Below are positions 34,945 through 45,046 of a DNA stretch of 64,000 nucleotides, piece after piece. Under the pieces are notes generated by a model that was given only the letters and a program-made list of their open reading frames with translations, searched no databases and was not told the DNA's origin. This DNA is from Clostridiales bacterium 1_7_47FAA (lineage in GTDB: Bacteria > Bacillota > Clostridia > Lachnospirales > Lachnospiraceae): positions 2,842,144 to 2,906,143 of the forward strand of contig DS990260.1 in assembly GCA_000155435.1 (NCBI GenBank), given 5' to 3'. Made by a program: the position numbers and the translations under genes. How positions within the stretch are numbered: position 1 is the stretch's first letter; every line of letters starts with the position of its first letter.

Positions 34945-36215
34945 TTTACGCCACCTGCCTTTATAATGTAATTTCCGCTTGCCAGTAATCCGTCAGGATA
35001 GTCACTTACGGTTGTATCGCCTGCTATGGCAGTATTCTTTCCAATCTTAACCCCGTCAGGCACAATGGAATTCTCACCGATGGTCACAATATCAAACTGA
35101 TAAACCTTGGGGTCATATGTACTTGGCGCGTACTCGCCCACGCCAATCTCCACGCCGGAGCCAATCTTCACATTCTCCGCAACAATTGCTTTGTTCACAA
35201 CGCTTCCTGCTCCGATTACGCAGCCCTGCATGATAATGGAATCCCGGACCACGGCTCCCTTTGCAATGGTGACGCCCGCGCCGATAACAGAGTTTACAAC
35301 CTCCCCGCAGATTTCCGTTCCCTCACCGATGATGCTTCTCTCGATGTTGGCTTCACTGGATATGTACTGAGGCGGGATCACATCACTCTTGGTGTAAATC
35401 TTCCAGTATTCTTCATACAGGTTAAACTCAGGAATGATGTCAATCAGTTCCATATTGGCTTCCCAATAGGAACCAAGCGTGCCCACGTCCTTCCAGTATC
35501 CATTGTACTCGTAAGCAAATTCCCTGTCTCCCTTTGCATGGCAGTATGGGATGATGTGCTTGCCGAAGTCACATCCAGGCTCGTCCTTCATCTTAATCAG
35601 GGCTTCCTTGAGCACCGGCCAGCTGAAGATGTAGATGCCCATGGATGCAAGGTTGCTTCTTGGCACCGGGGGCTTCTCTTCAAATTCCATGATACGGTTG
35701 GACTCGTCCGTAATCAGGATACCGAAACGGCTTGCTTCCTCAATGGGTACCGGCATGGCAGCAATGGTGATATCTGCGTTATTGGCTTTGTGATAATCCA
35801 GCATTACCTCATAATCCATCTTATAGATATGGTCGCCGGACAAAATCAGGACATATTCCGGATTATATGACTCCATATACTCCAGGTTCTGATAGATTGC
35901 ATTAGCAGTACCGGTATACCAGTCACTGCCTTTGCTTCGCTCATAGGGTGGTAAAATGCTTACTCCGCCCACGTTCCGGTCCAAATCCCACGGGATACCG
36001 ATCCCTATGTGGGAATTTAAACGCAATGGCTGGTACTGTGTCAGGACTCCGACGGTATCTACCCCGGAATTGATACAGTTACTCAGTGGAAAATCAATGA
36101 TTCGGTACTTCCCCCCAAAAGATACGGCCGGCTTGGCTACTTTCTGTGTCAGTACGCCAAGGCGGCTTCCCTGTCCGCCTGCTAAAAGCATAGCTATCAT
36201 TTCTTTTTTAATCAC
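34941..36215 (-). CDS. glgC: Glucose-1-phosphate adenylyltransferase GlgC
   Basis: A 424-residue ADP-glucose pyrophosphorylase that makes the glycogen precursor from ATP and glucose-1-phosphate. It shows [16 protein letters not shown] (nucleotide loop), [42 protein letters not shown] (metal Asp) and [11 protein letters not shown], then a C-terminal beta-helix. First gene of glgC-glgD, with a TATAAT at 36253-36258 (minus strand) upstream. No other glycogen gene (glgA, glgB, glgP) is in the window. Confidence 0.96.
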   Translation of the reverse strand: MIKKEMIAMLLAGGQGSRLGVLTQKVAKPAVSFGGKYRIIDFPLSNCINSGVDTVGVLTQYQPLRLNSHIGIGIPWDLDRNVGGVSILPPYERSKGSDWYTGTANAIYQNLEYMESYNPEYVLILSGDHIYKMDYEVMLDYHKANNADITIAAMPVPIEEASRFGILITDESNRIMEFEEKPPVPRSNLASMGIYIFSWPVLKEALIKMKDEPGCDFGKHIIPYCHAKGDREFAYEYNGYWKDVGTLGSYWEANMELIDIIPEFNLYEEYWKIYTKSDVIPPQYISSEANIERSIIGEGTEICGEVVNSVIGAGVTIAKGAVVRDSIIMQGCVIGAGSVVNKAIVAENVKIGSGVEIGVGEYAPSTYDPKVYQFDIVTIGENSIVPDGVKIGKNTAIAGDTTVSDYPDGLLASGNYIIKAGGVK

Positions 36216-36660
36216 GTTATCACCTCTTGCTGTTAAAATTTTTGTAATTTTAATTATAACACAAACTTCGTAAATAGTACATAAATTTTTAAATTTATTT
36301 CACCGTTTTTGTGCATTTTTCCGACATTTTCTTCCTAAAATATCCATTTAGCACCGATTTTCCCCATATCTAGTGCCTCATAATGGATTTTACCACTAAA
36401 TATCCCACCCCCACCCTGTGTATTTTGTCTGATTCCGGTCAAATGTCTGTATGAACATCATACCAGATAAATCCTGCCTTATAACTGTTAATTTCTGCCA
36501 CCGTCATGTCCGATTAGCACGCATTATAAATAGGAAGACAGAATAATCTTGAAACATTACGGGAAATATCTTATAATCACGTATATGTAGTTACCGTCCA
36601 TTTCCTGGGGAATTGGGGATACTGTATGAAAAGAGAGAAAAGAAAAGGAGATTATCAGTC
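36216..36660. other. Divergent intergenic region glgC/asnS
   Basis: No gene. The glgC side is AT-rich with a -10-like TATAAT (minus strand, 36253-36258). The asnS side has a clear sigma-A promoter (listed). I looked for a T-box leader before asnS and found neither the AGGGTGGNACCGCG-type T-box sequence nor a terminator. Confidence 0.6.
36549..36577 (+). promoter_or_regulatory. asnS promoter
   Basis: TTGAAA (36549-36554), exactly 17 bases, TATAAT (36572-36577). The leader is then about 75 bases with AAAGGAG before the ATG. Confidence 0.8.
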
Positions 36661-38052
36661 ATGGATCTGATTACCGTAAGAGAACTTTATAAGCATCCGG
36701 AGAATTATCTGGACAAGGAGGTAAGCATTGGAGGGTGGGTCCGCAGTCTGCGCGATTCCAAGGCCTTTGGCTTTATTGTAGTAAGCGACGGAAGTTATTT
36801 TGAGACACTTCAGGTTGTGTATCACGACAGCCTTTCTAATTTTGCAGAGATATCCAAGATGAACGTGGGCACCGCCATCATCGTGAAGGGAACCCTGGTG
36901 GCCACGCCCCAGGCCAAGCAGCCATTTGAAATCCAGGCCACTGAAGTAACCGTGGAAGGAGCATCCGCCTCCGACTACCCCCTTCAGAAAAAGCGCCACT
37001 CCTTTGAATACCTGCGCACCATCTCACATCTCCGTCCCAGGACCAATACGTTCCAGGCCGTTTTCCGTGTGCGCTCCCTGATTGCATATGCCATCCACCA
37101 GTATTTCCAGGAAAGGGATTTCGTATATGTACACACGCCGCTGATTACAGGCAGCGACTGTGAGGGCGCCGGGGAAATGTTCCAGGTAACCACCCTGGAC
37201 CTGAACAACATCCCAAAGACAGAGGACGGCAAGGTGGATTTCAGCCAGGACTTCTTTAACAAGGCAACCAACCTGACCGTAAGCGGACAGCTCAACGCCG
37301 AGACCTATGCAATGGCATTCCGCAACGTATATACCTTTGGCCCTACCTTCCGCGCCGAGAATTCCAACACGGCACGCCATGCAGCAGAGTTCTGGATGAT
37401 TGAACCTGAGATGGCATTTGCGGACCTGGACGACGACATGCGCCTGGCCGAAGGCATGCTCAAATATATCATCCGGTTTGTCCTGGAGCATGCGCCTGAG
37501 GAAATGAACTTCTTCAACCAGTTTGTGGACAAGGGCCTTCTGGAGCGCCTTAACAATGTCCTCAATTCGGAATTTGGACACATTACTTACACGGATGCAG
37601 TGGAACTGCTTGAGAAGCACAACGACGAGTTCGACTACAAGGTATCCTGGGGCTGCGACCTTCAGACAGAGCATGAACGCTATCTGACTGAGAAGGTCTT
37701 CAAAAAGCCTGTATTCGTAACCGACTATCCAAAGGAAATCAAGGCTTTCTATATGAAGATGAACCCGGACAACAAGACGGTTGCAGCGGTTGACTGTCTT
37801 GTACCGGGCATCGGTGAAATCATCGGAGGCAGCCAGAGGGAAGACAACCTGGATAAGCTGGTGGCAAGGATGGACGAGCTTGGCCTTCGCAAGGAAGACT
37901 ACGATTTCTACCTGGATTTAAGGAAATACGGCTCAACCCGCCACGCCGGCTTCGGTCTTGGCTTTGAACGCTGCGTCATGTATCTGACCGGCATGGGCAA
38001 CATCCGCGACGTTGTGCCATTCCCAAGAACCGTTAATAACTGCGAGCTGTAA
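36661..38052 (+). CDS. asnS: Asparaginyl-tRNA synthetase
   Basis: A 463-residue class IIb synthetase that charges tRNA-Asn. An OB-fold anticodon domain ([19 protein letters not shown]) is followed by the catalytic domain with [34 protein letters not shown] (motif 2 region, split) and [15 protein letters not shown] (motif 3). The ending [16 protein letters not shown] is typical of AsnRS. The start at 36661 is set by AAAGGAG. Length agrees with the family. Confidence 0.96.
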   Translation: MDLITVRELYKHPENYLDKEVSIGGWVRSLRDSKAFGFIVVSDGSYFETLQVVYHDSLSNFAEISKMNVGTAIIVKGTLVATPQAKQPFEIQATEVTVEGASASDYPLQKKRHSFEYLRTISHLRPRTNTFQAVFRVRSLIAYAIHQYFQERDFVYVHTPLITGSDCEGAGEMFQVTTLDLNNIPKTEDGKVDFSQDFFNKATNLTVSGQLNAETYAMAFRNVYTFGPTFRAENSNTARHAAEFWMIEPEMAFADLDDDMRLAEGMLKYIIRFVLEHAPEEMNFFNQFVDKGLLERLNNVLNSEFGHITYTDAVELLEKHNDEFDYKVSWGCDLQTEHERYLTEKVFKKPVFVTDYPKEIKAFYMKMNPDNKTVAAVDCLVPGIGEIIGGSQREDNLDKLVARMDELGLRKEDYDFYLDLRKYGSTRHAGFGLGFERCVMYLTGMGNIRDVVPFPRTVNNCEL

Positions 38053-38081
38053 AGAATATCCGGTACAGCATTGCCGTACTG

Positions 38082-38118
38082 CCCGCCCGGGACATTTTCC
38101 ATCAATGCCCCGGGCGGG
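38082..38118 (+). other. GC-rich hairpin between asnS and the nuclease gene
   Basis: CCCGCCCGGG pairs with CCCGGGCGGG. No T tract; it may slow transcription or protect the asnS mRNA end. Confidence 0.5.
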
Positions 38119-38151
38119 GGCGCGCCAACCATAAACCAACAGGAGGCAGAC

Positions 38152-39222
38152 ATGAAATTCATCCACACCGGGGATATCCACTGGGGTATGTGTCCCGATG
38201 CCAGCAAGCCATGGGGCAAGGAACGTGCCCAGGCCATCAAAGATACCTTCCGGATAATCATTGAACATACAAAAGAGATGGATGCGGACTGCTTATTCAT
38301 CAGCGGGGACCTGTTCCACAGGCAGCCGTTAATGAAGGACCTGAAGGAGGTCAATTACCTTTTTTCTTCCATTCCCTCCACAAAGGTCATCATCATAGCA
38401 GGCAACCACGACCGTATACGGGATAATTCCGCCCTTTTGAGTTTTACATGGAGTCCCAATGTGACATTCCTGATGGATGAGAGCCTGACTTCTGTTTACT
38501 TTGAGGATATCAACACGGAAGTGCACGGCTTCAGCTACCACCGCACCGAGATTAAGGAGCCGCTTCTGGATGACATCCAGGTCCCCTTAAACAGCAGGAT
38601 CCAGATCCTCATGGCCCATGGCGGCGATGCGTCCCATTTGCCCATCAACTTTAACAGCCTGGAGCTGTCCCCATTTTCCTACATAGCCCTTGGACATATC
38701 CACAAGCCGCACATCGTGGGCGAGGGAAAGATGGCTTACTGCGGTTCCCCCGAGCCGCTGGATTTGACGGAAACAGGCGCCCATGGATACTATGCGGGAG
38801 AGGTGCATCCCCTCACAAGAAAGCTTGTAAGCCTGCAGTTCATCCCGGCGGCAAGCCTTCAGTACATCCCCCTGGCGGTGAATGTATCCAAGGACACCAC
38901 CAATGGGGAACTGTCCGACCGGATTGCCAGGGAGATTGAGAACCGGGGCGAACAGAATATCTACCGGTTCCGGTTAAAGGGCATGAGGGATCCTGACATT
39001 GAGTTCGACCTGGAACAGCTTTCCTCACGCTTCAGGATAGCCGAGATCCTGGATGATTCTGAGCCCCAGTATGACTTTTCAGCCCTGTTTGCAGAGCATT
39101 CCAGCGACATGATAGGATTTTTTATCCAGGCCCTCCAAAAAGAAGACATGAGTCCTGTGGAAAAGAAGGCGTTGTATTACGGGGTCAACGCACTGCTTCG
39201 GACCACGGATGAAAGGAGCTGA
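38152..39222 (+). CDS. SbcD/YhaO-like DNA repair metallophosphoesterase
   Basis: A 356-residue two-metal nuclease. It has the calcineurin-like motifs GDIHWG, SGDLFHR, AGNHDR and, later, ALGHIHKP, in order, as in SbcD, Mre11 and YhaO. Such proteins trim DNA ends together with an SMC-like ATPase, which is encoded directly next (4-base gap). Start at 38152 follows AGGAGG; the frame is open upstream through the hairpin. It acts in the cytoplasm, perhaps membrane-associated through its partner. Confidence 0.87.
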   Translation: MKFIHTGDIHWGMCPDASKPWGKERAQAIKDTFRIIIEHTKEMDADCLFISGDLFHRQPLMKDLKEVNYLFSSIPSTKVIIIAGNHDRIRDNSALLSFTWSPNVTFLMDESLTSVYFEDINTEVHGFSYHRTEIKEPLLDDIQVPLNSRIQILMAHGGDASHLPINFNSLELSPFSYIALGHIHKPHIVGEGKMAYCGSPEPLDLTETGAHGYYAGEVHPLTRKLVSLQFIPAASLQYIPLAVNVSKDTTNGELSDRIAREIENRGEQNIYRFRLKGMRDPDIEFDLEQLSSRFRIAEILDDSEPQYDFSALFAEHSSDMIGFFIQALQKEDMSPVEKKALYYGVNALLRTTDERS

Positions 39223-39225
39223 ACC

Positions 39226-41088
39226 ATGAAGATACTGAGTCTGCACATTGACGGCTTCGGCAAGCTTCACGACCAGGACATCTCCTTTCAGGACGGGATG
39301 AATGTGGTCTACGGCAAGAATGAAGCCGGCAAATCCACGCTGCACACATTTATAAAAGGCATGCTGTTCGGCCTGGAACGTCAAAGGGGACGGGCCGCCA
39401 GGAACGATACCTACAGCAGATACGAACCATGGCAGGGAAGCGGCACCTATGAAGGATGGCTCCGCCTGGAAAGCGAAGGACAGGTTTACCGCATCCAGCG
39501 CAGGTTCCACAAGCGGGGCAGGGAACTGACCATTGTCAATGAAACCCTTGGCAGGGAACTGGAACCCACCAAGGCGCTTTTAGACCAGCTGCGCTGCGGC
39601 CTTTCCGAAACCGCTTACGACAACACCATCAGCATTGGCCAGCTCAAATGCGCCACGGACGGAGGGATGGTTTCCGAACTGAGGAATTACATTGCCAACC
39701 TGAATACCTCGGGAAGCATTGCCCTTAACATAACCAAGGCAACCGCCTACTTAAAGGCCCAGCGCCGCGAACTGGAAAACCAGATGGTACCGGAAGCAGC
39801 AAGGAGCTATGCAGCCCTGTTAGGGGAAATCCGCAAGATTGAACAGGAGATATCCGCGCCCGAATATGCCAACCAGCTGATTGCCTGCCGCACCAGGAAA
39901 ATGGAAATCCGGCAGCAGCTGGACAACCTACAGAAGGAAAAGGAAGGGCTGCTGGAAAAGACAGCCAAGGGACGCCAGATCCTTCTTGGCAGCCAGTTCA
40001 CGGACCGGGATTCTGTCCAGGTTTATATGGACGACACCAAGAAGCTTTACAGTGAATATGAGGTGACCAGGGCGGCCTGCAACAGGAAGTCCAGGACGGT
40101 CTGGGCAGTCCTGTTATTCATGGTGACCCTGGCCTGCGGCGGTTTTGCCGGCCTATGTCTTGGCGCGCCTCAGATAATCCATGATGCCGTCAGGCTGCCA
40201 ATCCACATGGCTGCGGCGGCTGGGATTACAGGCGGGATTGCGGCGGCTGCCCTTGTGACTGCCATCCTGCAGCTGAACAAGAACCGGCGCTTCAAAAAGG
40301 AGCTGGAGACCAATACAAGGCTGCTTCAGGAGATATTCGCACGCCACCTGGGGGATTCATCCATATCGCCGGAGGCCATGAACGCCCTGGAGGCCAAGAT
40401 GGCTGAGTTCCTCCGCCTGAGCAAGGCCGTGGAACAGTCGGAGCAGACCTTAAACCAGCTGTCGGAAGAAATCAGCAGCCTGCAGGCCAACGAGGAAGTA
40501 TTCTCCGGGGAAATCGAACAGCAGCAGCGCATCCAGTGGGAGTTGGAACAGAAGCTGGAGCACCTGGCTGACTGCCGGACCAGGGCTGAGGGGTTAAAGC
40601 AGATCCTGGCTGAAAATGAACGTGCCCAGGAGGAGCTGAACGCCATCGACCTGGCCCAGGACACAATGACCGCCCTCTCCACCACCATCCGGGATTCCTT
40701 TGGCCTGTACCTGAACAAGACGGCCTCAGACCTGATTTCAGGCATTACGGGAGGCATCTATACCAGCATGAGCATCAACGAAAACATGGACGTATTCATG
40801 AACACCCCCGGCAAGCTGGTGCCCATCGAACAGGTCAGCAGCGGCACCATGGACCAGATTTATCTGGCGGTCCGCCTGGCGGCGGCCAAACTGATCCAGA
40901 ACGGCCGCGACTCCATGCCCCTTATCTTTGACGACAGCTTTGTGCTGTATGATGACGAGCGGCTGAAGACAGCGCTTAAATGGCTGGTGAAGGCTTATGA
41001 TAGCCAGATCATCATATTCACGTGCCATCAGAGGGAGGCACAGTTATTGACGGCGAACCAGATACGGTATCATCTGGTGACGATTTAG
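39226..41088 (+). CDS. SbcC/YhaN-like AAA ATPase with internal membrane segments
   Basis: A 620-residue ATPase. The N-terminal half has MKILSLHIDGFGKL and Walker A GKNEAGKST; the C-terminal half has VSSGTMDQIYLAVRLA (ABC signature) and PLIFDDSFVLYDDE (Walker B). In between are coiled coils and, at about residues 290-350, two hydrophobic segments. This is the YhaN arrangement, shorter than SbcC and anchored in the membrane. It probably forms a DNA-end-processing complex with the nuclease encoded just upstream. AAGGAG lies within the end of that gene, so translation is coupled. Confidence 0.85.
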   Translation: MKILSLHIDGFGKLHDQDISFQDGMNVVYGKNEAGKSTLHTFIKGMLFGLERQRGRAARNDTYSRYEPWQGSGTYEGWLRLESEGQVYRIQRRFHKRGRELTIVNETLGRELEPTKALLDQLRCGLSETAYDNTISIGQLKCATDGGMVSELRNYIANLNTSGSIALNITKATAYLKAQRRELENQMVPEAARSYAALLGEIRKIEQEISAPEYANQLIACRTRKMEIRQQLDNLQKEKEGLLEKTAKGRQILLGSQFTDRDSVQVYMDDTKKLYSEYEVTRAACNRKSRTVWAVLLFMVTLACGGFAGLCLGAPQIIHDAVRLPIHMAAAAGITGGIAAAALVTAILQLNKNRRFKKELETNTRLLQEIFARHLGDSSISPEAMNALEAKMAEFLRLSKAVEQSEQTLNQLSEEISSLQANEEVFSGEIEQQQRIQWELEQKLEHLADCRTRAEGLKQILAENERAQEELNAIDLAQDTMTALSTTIRDSFGLYLNKTASDLISGITGGIYTSMSINENMDVFMNTPGKLVPIEQVSSGTMDQIYLAVRLAAAKLIQNGRDSMPLIFDDSFVLYDDERLKTALKWLVKAYDSQIIIFTCHQREAQLLTANQIRYHLVTI

Positions 41089-41138
41089 AGGGAAGAGGTT
41101 TTAAGGCTTTCCTGAACTGCCGCTTATTAAAATGCGGA

Positions 41139-41200
41139 CAGGAAGCATGGCGCTTCCAACCATTGAGTTGGGATGGGGCCATGCTTCCTGTTTGTTTTTG
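41139..41200 (+). terminator. Terminator of the asnS-nuclease-ATPase unit
   Basis: CAGGAAGCATGGC pairs with GCCATGCTTCCTG; an inner stem CCAAC/GTTGG folds the loop. Followed by TTTGTTTTTG. Confidence 0.9.
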
Positions 41201-41291
41201 TCTGTTTATCTGCTGTATGCGCATTTGCTGCGCGCTCATCTGTTCCGCACGCATCTGTTATCTGTCTGTTATCCAATGGATTACCATCTGA

Positions 41292-41552
41292 CTACCATCT
41301 GGATGGGGTGTCGGCACAGTGGTTATGCGTCTTTGCCGCACGCAGGGCTGCAAAGCAGCCGCAGAGCCTGCATATTCCATTTCTTAAAAATTCACACCGG
41401 CTGCAGGAGGACATCCTTTCCCTATACGCTGGTTCCGGGGTCTTCATGTCCTCATCCATGTTTTCCAGATAGTTTTTAAGAACCACCTCATATTCCCTGT
41501 CTGACAGACCCGTTCTTTGGCATGGGATGCAGGGTTCCCCGGAAGCCGCCAT
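41292..41552 (-). CDS. DUF6171-like small cysteine-rich protein
   Basis: An 86-residue protein with CIPC near the start, then CSRCEFLRNGICRLCGCF and a later Cys, spaced like a zinc ribbon or similar metal knuckle. The C-terminal LRAAKTHNHCADTPSRW fits the DUF6171 pattern seen in Lachnospiraceae. It follows the GH51 gene by 13 bases with AGGAGGGAT ahead of its ATG and is probably the last gene of the arabinofuranosidase operon. No known role. Confidence 0.68.
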   Translation of the reverse strand: MAASGEPCIPCQRTGLSDREYEVVLKNYLENMDEDMKTPEPAYRERMSSCSRCEFLRNGICRLCGCFAALRAAKTHNHCADTPSRW

Positions 41553-41565
41553 TTTATTATCCCTC

Positions 41566-43116
41566 CTATCGTTTTATCGTAAGCAGGATAACGGACTTGG
41601 AGGGCATTTTGATGTAGATTGTATTCCCTTCAATCACAAAATCCGTGAATTCCCTGGGATGGATCTGGTTTGGATGTTCAAATGTGTTCATGGTGTTCAT
41701 TGCGTCTGATGTAAGGACGGTTCCGCACACCTGGGAAATCATGCCAAAGTCTCCTATATGGAATGTAACCTCCGCCATCTGGTTTGGATTTACATTGACC
41801 AGGGTGGCATTGATATTGCCCTTTGCGTCTTTGGATATGGAGGCGTTAATCTGCTTGAGTTTTTCCGTCCCGCATTCATAGTCACATTCGTAGTCATCTG
41901 AAAGTATTGCAAAATCAAGCAGCTTTGCATCCTGATGTACCTTGTACATGTCATATATATGATAGGTAGGGGTAAGTATCATTTTTTCCCCTTCCGTGAG
42001 GACCATGGCCTGAAGCACATTGACGGTCTGGGCAATGTTGGTCATGTGGATGCGGTCCGCATGGTTATTGAATATATTCAGGCTTGTTCCCGCTGAAACC
42101 GCGTCCCTCAGCGTATTCTGCTGGTACAGGAACCCCGGATTGGTCCCAGGCTCATTGTCAAACCAGGTTCCCCATTCATCTACAATCAGCGCCACCTTCT
42201 TATCAGGGTCATACTGATCCATAATGGCAATATGCCTGGATACAAGTTCATCCGTAAAAAGGGCTGCCTTCATGATGCCGAACCACTGGCCCTCATCAAA
42301 ATCCGTGGCTGACTTGCGGGATTTTGAATTATCCCTGAGGTAGCGTTCATTTCCGTCAGGAAGGTGTTCAATGATTACCTGGTCGCCCACCCTTGTGTAG
42401 TAGTGAAGGGCAATTGCATCCAGGAACATGGATGCATCCCTCATCATTACCTCTGTCCATTTATAATTCGCCCCCCTGGGACCTGCGCCGATGCGGTAGA
42501 GCTTATTGTCCCCGTAATCCCGGGCATACAGATTGTAACGGGTTACCTCGTCTGCATAATACTCGGCCCGCATACGGCCGCCGCATCCCCAGTTTTCATT
42601 GCCGATTCCAAAGTATTTTAATCTCCATGGTTTTTCCCTGCCATTCTGTTTCCTCAGATCGGCCATGGGTGACTGGCCATCAAAGGTCATATATTCAATC
42701 CATTCCGACATTTCCTGAATGGTCCCGCTTCCCACATTGCCGCATATATAAGGTTCCGTTTCCAGCATCTCACACAGTTCAAAGAATTCATGGGTGCCGA
42801 AGTGGTTGTTCTCCACCACACCGCCCCAATGGGTGTTGACCATGGAAGGCCTTGACTCCTGCGGCCCGATGCCGTCGCGCCAGTGGTATTCGTCCGCAAA
42901 GCATCCCCCCGGCCAGCGCAGGCAGGGTATCTTAATCCTTTTAAGCGCTTCGATGATATCGGTGCGCATACCGTTTATATTGGGGATTTTGGAATCTTTT
43001 CCAACATAAAAACCATCATATATGCATCTTCCCAAATGTTCTGCGAAATGTCCGTAAATCATTCTGCTGATTGTCGACTTTTCAGCCTTTGCATTGACAA
43101 TAATCTGGTTTGCCAT
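41566..43116 (-). CDS. GH51 alpha-L-arabinofuranosidase, short form
   Basis: A 516-residue cytoplasmic enzyme (no signal peptide) that releases L-arabinose from arabinan or arabinoxylan oligosaccharides. It has [32 protein letters not shown] with the acid/base Glu174 and [11 protein letters not shown] with nucleophile Glu314, all as in AbfA-type GH51. Length is typical for the two-domain form. It is the fourth gene after a binding protein and two permeases and is thus supplied with imported oligosaccharides. Confidence 0.94.
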   Translation of the reverse strand: MANQIIVNAKAEKSTISRMIYGHFAEHLGRCIYDGFYVGKDSKIPNINGMRTDIIEALKRIKIPCLRWPGGCFADEYHWRDGIGPQESRPSMVNTHWGGVVENNHFGTHEFFELCEMLETEPYICGNVGSGTIQEMSEWIEYMTFDGQSPMADLRKQNGREKPWRLKYFGIGNENWGCGGRMRAEYYADEVTRYNLYARDYGDNKLYRIGAGPRGANYKWTEVMMRDASMFLDAIALHYYTRVGDQVIIEHLPDGNERYLRDNSKSRKSATDFDEGQWFGIMKAALFTDELVSRHIAIMDQYDPDKKVALIVDEWGTWFDNEPGTNPGFLYQQNTLRDAVSAGTSLNIFNNHADRIHMTNIAQTVNVLQAMVLTEGEKMILTPTYHIYDMYKVHQDAKLLDFAILSDDYECDYECGTEKLKQINASISKDAKGNINATLVNVNPNQMAEVTFHIGDFGMISQVCGTVLTSDAMNTMNTFEHPNQIHPREFTDFVIEGNTIYIKMPSKSVILLTIKR

Positions 43117-43155
43117 ACTGCCGTCCTCCTAAATAGGTTTTGTAATTTACTTTTA

Positions 43156-43998
43156 TCATCCTTTAACACCGCCGCTTGTAAGTCCTGCGATGAAGAATCT
43201 CTGGTTCAATAAGAAAAGAATCAAGATGGGCAGTATCGCAACAACAGAGCCTGCTATCATGACATCATAATTCGCACTGTACGGGTTAATCAAGGATGCA
43301 ATGCCTATGGTCAATGTAAATTTATCACTGTCCCTCAGAACAATCAGGGGCCATACGAAGCTGTTCCAGTTCTGCATGGCCAGGAGTATGGTCATTGCCC
43401 CAAAAGCCGGTTTCATCAGCGGTACCATAATCCGGTAGAAAATCCCAAACTCCGTACATCCGTCAATCCTGGCCGACTCCATGAATTCCCGGGATATTCC
43501 TGATACAAACTGACGGAAAAAGAAGATGGCCACAGGCGCAACCATGAAGGGGAAAATAATACCTCCAACCGTGTTAATCAGCTTTATCTTTACAATCAGC
43601 TTGTAAAGGGGGAGCATGAGGATTTCCAGAGGAATCATCATGACAGCCAGTACCAATACAAAGATTGCATTCTTACCCTTAAAATCATATGCCCCGAGTC
43701 CATACCCCACAAGGGACGAAAACGCCAGGGCGCAGACGGTAAAGGCCACCGCATAAAAAACGCTGTTGCTGAACCACCTGGTATAGATGCCGTTGTTGTA
43801 TGTAAATAGGTTAGGATAATTCGACCATTTCATGTCTCCCGGATTAAGGAAGAACTTCATGCCTGCCCGGAATATCTCCTGTCCGTCCTGCAGCGACCCT
43901 ATGATAAGGTAGTACACCGGGAACAGCATGATCAGGGACACCAGCAGGAATAGGACAAAAACCAATACGGACGCCATTCTTCTCCGTGCTTTCATCAT
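43156..43998 (-). CDS. Sugar ABC permease, MalG type (arabinan system)
   Basis: A 280-residue permease with six membrane segments. The coupling loop is FMESARIDGCTEFGIFYRI, the EAA motif that touches the ATPase; the ending GLTSGGVKG is characteristic of MalG-like subunits. Overlaps the upstream permease by 4 bp. No ATPase gene is near, so a shared MsmX-like ATPase is expected. Confidence 0.9.
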   Translation of the reverse strand: MMKARRRMASVLVFVLFLLVSLIMLFPVYYLIIGSLQDGQEIFRAGMKFFLNPGDMKWSNYPNLFTYNNGIYTRWFSNSVFYAVAFTVCALAFSSLVGYGLGAYDFKGKNAIFVLVLAVMMIPLEILMLPLYKLIVKIKLINTVGGIIFPFMVAPVAIFFFRQFVSGISREFMESARIDGCTEFGIFYRIMVPLMKPAFGAMTILLAMQNWNSFVWPLIVLRDSDKFTLTIGIASLINPYSANYDVMIAGSVVAILPILILFLLNQRFFIAGLTSGGVKG

Positions 43999-44912
43999 GC
44001 ATCCTCCTTTTTAAACAGGCCAAAGAAATTCAGCTGGAACATATTGACCGTAAGCACGATTACCAGAAGCACCACGCCTATGGCAGAGCCCATGCCAAAA
44101 TCATTCCTTTGAAATGCCTGCTGGTAAATGTAACGGACAATGGTAAGGCCGATGTCCCCGGGATTTGTCTCATTCCAGTAAACATACCCTTCCGTGAACA
44201 TCCGATAGCCGTTGAGTATGGTCAGTGTCAGGATATAGATGATGATGGGCCTGACCTGAGGGATGGTTACAAATAAAAATTTCTGGAATGCATTGGCGCC
44301 GTCGATATCAGCAGCTTCATAAAGCTCTTCCGGAATGCTCTGCAGTGCGGACAGGCAGTATACCATGTTGATTCCCAGCTCCCGCCATGCCGCCAGTGTG
44401 ACCATCATGATCATTCCGGTCACATATCCGGTTTTCCATGCAATGATTTCTCCCCCAAGCTTCAGTATGATGGAGTTGAACAGACCGGCTTCTGTTTCCC
44501 CGAACATCAGCCTGAATGCAATGCCTGCCACAATGACTGACGTGAGGGTCGGGACAAAGATGGCTGACCGGAAGAAGTTCTTAAACTTCAGTATTTTCGA
44601 ATTTAAAAAGGTGGCGATTGTAATTGGAAGGATCAGCATGATGCTGACCATGCATATCATGTATATGGTGCTTGATTTTAATGCGTTATAAAAATGGATA
44701 TTAAACAGACGTTTATAGTTTCCGAGCCCAATCCATCTCACATTGTTGAAGCCCTCTATCTTCTGGAAACTCATGAGTATTGTATTAACGGTCGGATAGA
44801 GGAAAAAAATTAAAAATGAAATAATAAATGGAAGGCAGAACAGATACGGCGCTGCCTTTTTACTGTATAAAATTTTACGAAAACCCCTTATCTCCTTGTT
44901 CTGATTCATCAA
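43995..44912 (-). CDS. Sugar ABC permease, MalF type (arabinan system)
   Basis: A 305-residue permease with six membrane segments; first segment PYLFCLPFIISFLIFFLYP, coupling loop ELYEAADIDGANAFQKFLF. It pairs with the MalG-type permease that overlaps its end. Together they import the ligand of the binding protein encoded upstream. Confidence 0.9.
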   Translation of the reverse strand: MMNQNKEIRGFRKILYSKKAAPYLFCLPFIISFLIFFLYPTVNTILMSFQKIEGFNNVRWIGLGNYKRLFNIHFYNALKSSTIYMICMVSIMLILPITIATFLNSKILKFKNFFRSAIFVPTLTSVIVAGIAFRLMFGETEAGLFNSIILKLGGEIIAWKTGYVTGMIMMVTLAAWRELGINMVYCLSALQSIPEELYEAADIDGANAFQKFLFVTIPQVRPIIIYILTLTILNGYRMFTEGYVYWNETNPGDIGLTIVRYIYQQAFQRNDFGMGSAIGVVLLVIVLTVNMFQLNFFGLFKKEDA

Positions 44913-44964
44913 TGCCTTACCTCCTCATGCCAACGAAGGCATTTCCCCTGGGTTGTGCGGGATG

Positions 44965-44993
44965 CCTGGGACGTATATAGACTACGTCCCAGG
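44965..44993 (-). other. Hairpin between binding-protein and permease genes
   Basis: CCTGGGACGTA/TACGTCCCAGG, 11-bp perfect stem. No T tract. Such hairpins often protect the binding-protein part of the mRNA, so that it outnumbers the permease part. Confidence 0.6.
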
Positions 44994-45046
44994 GATATAT
45001 TGTTCTGTGCTGCGTTCCCTCGTTCCTTAAGGCATCCCCAATGTCC

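Noticed and set aside
36578-36660. T-box leader for asnS
   Set aside because: The leader is only about 75 bases and lacks the T-box sequence and a terminator/antiterminator pair.
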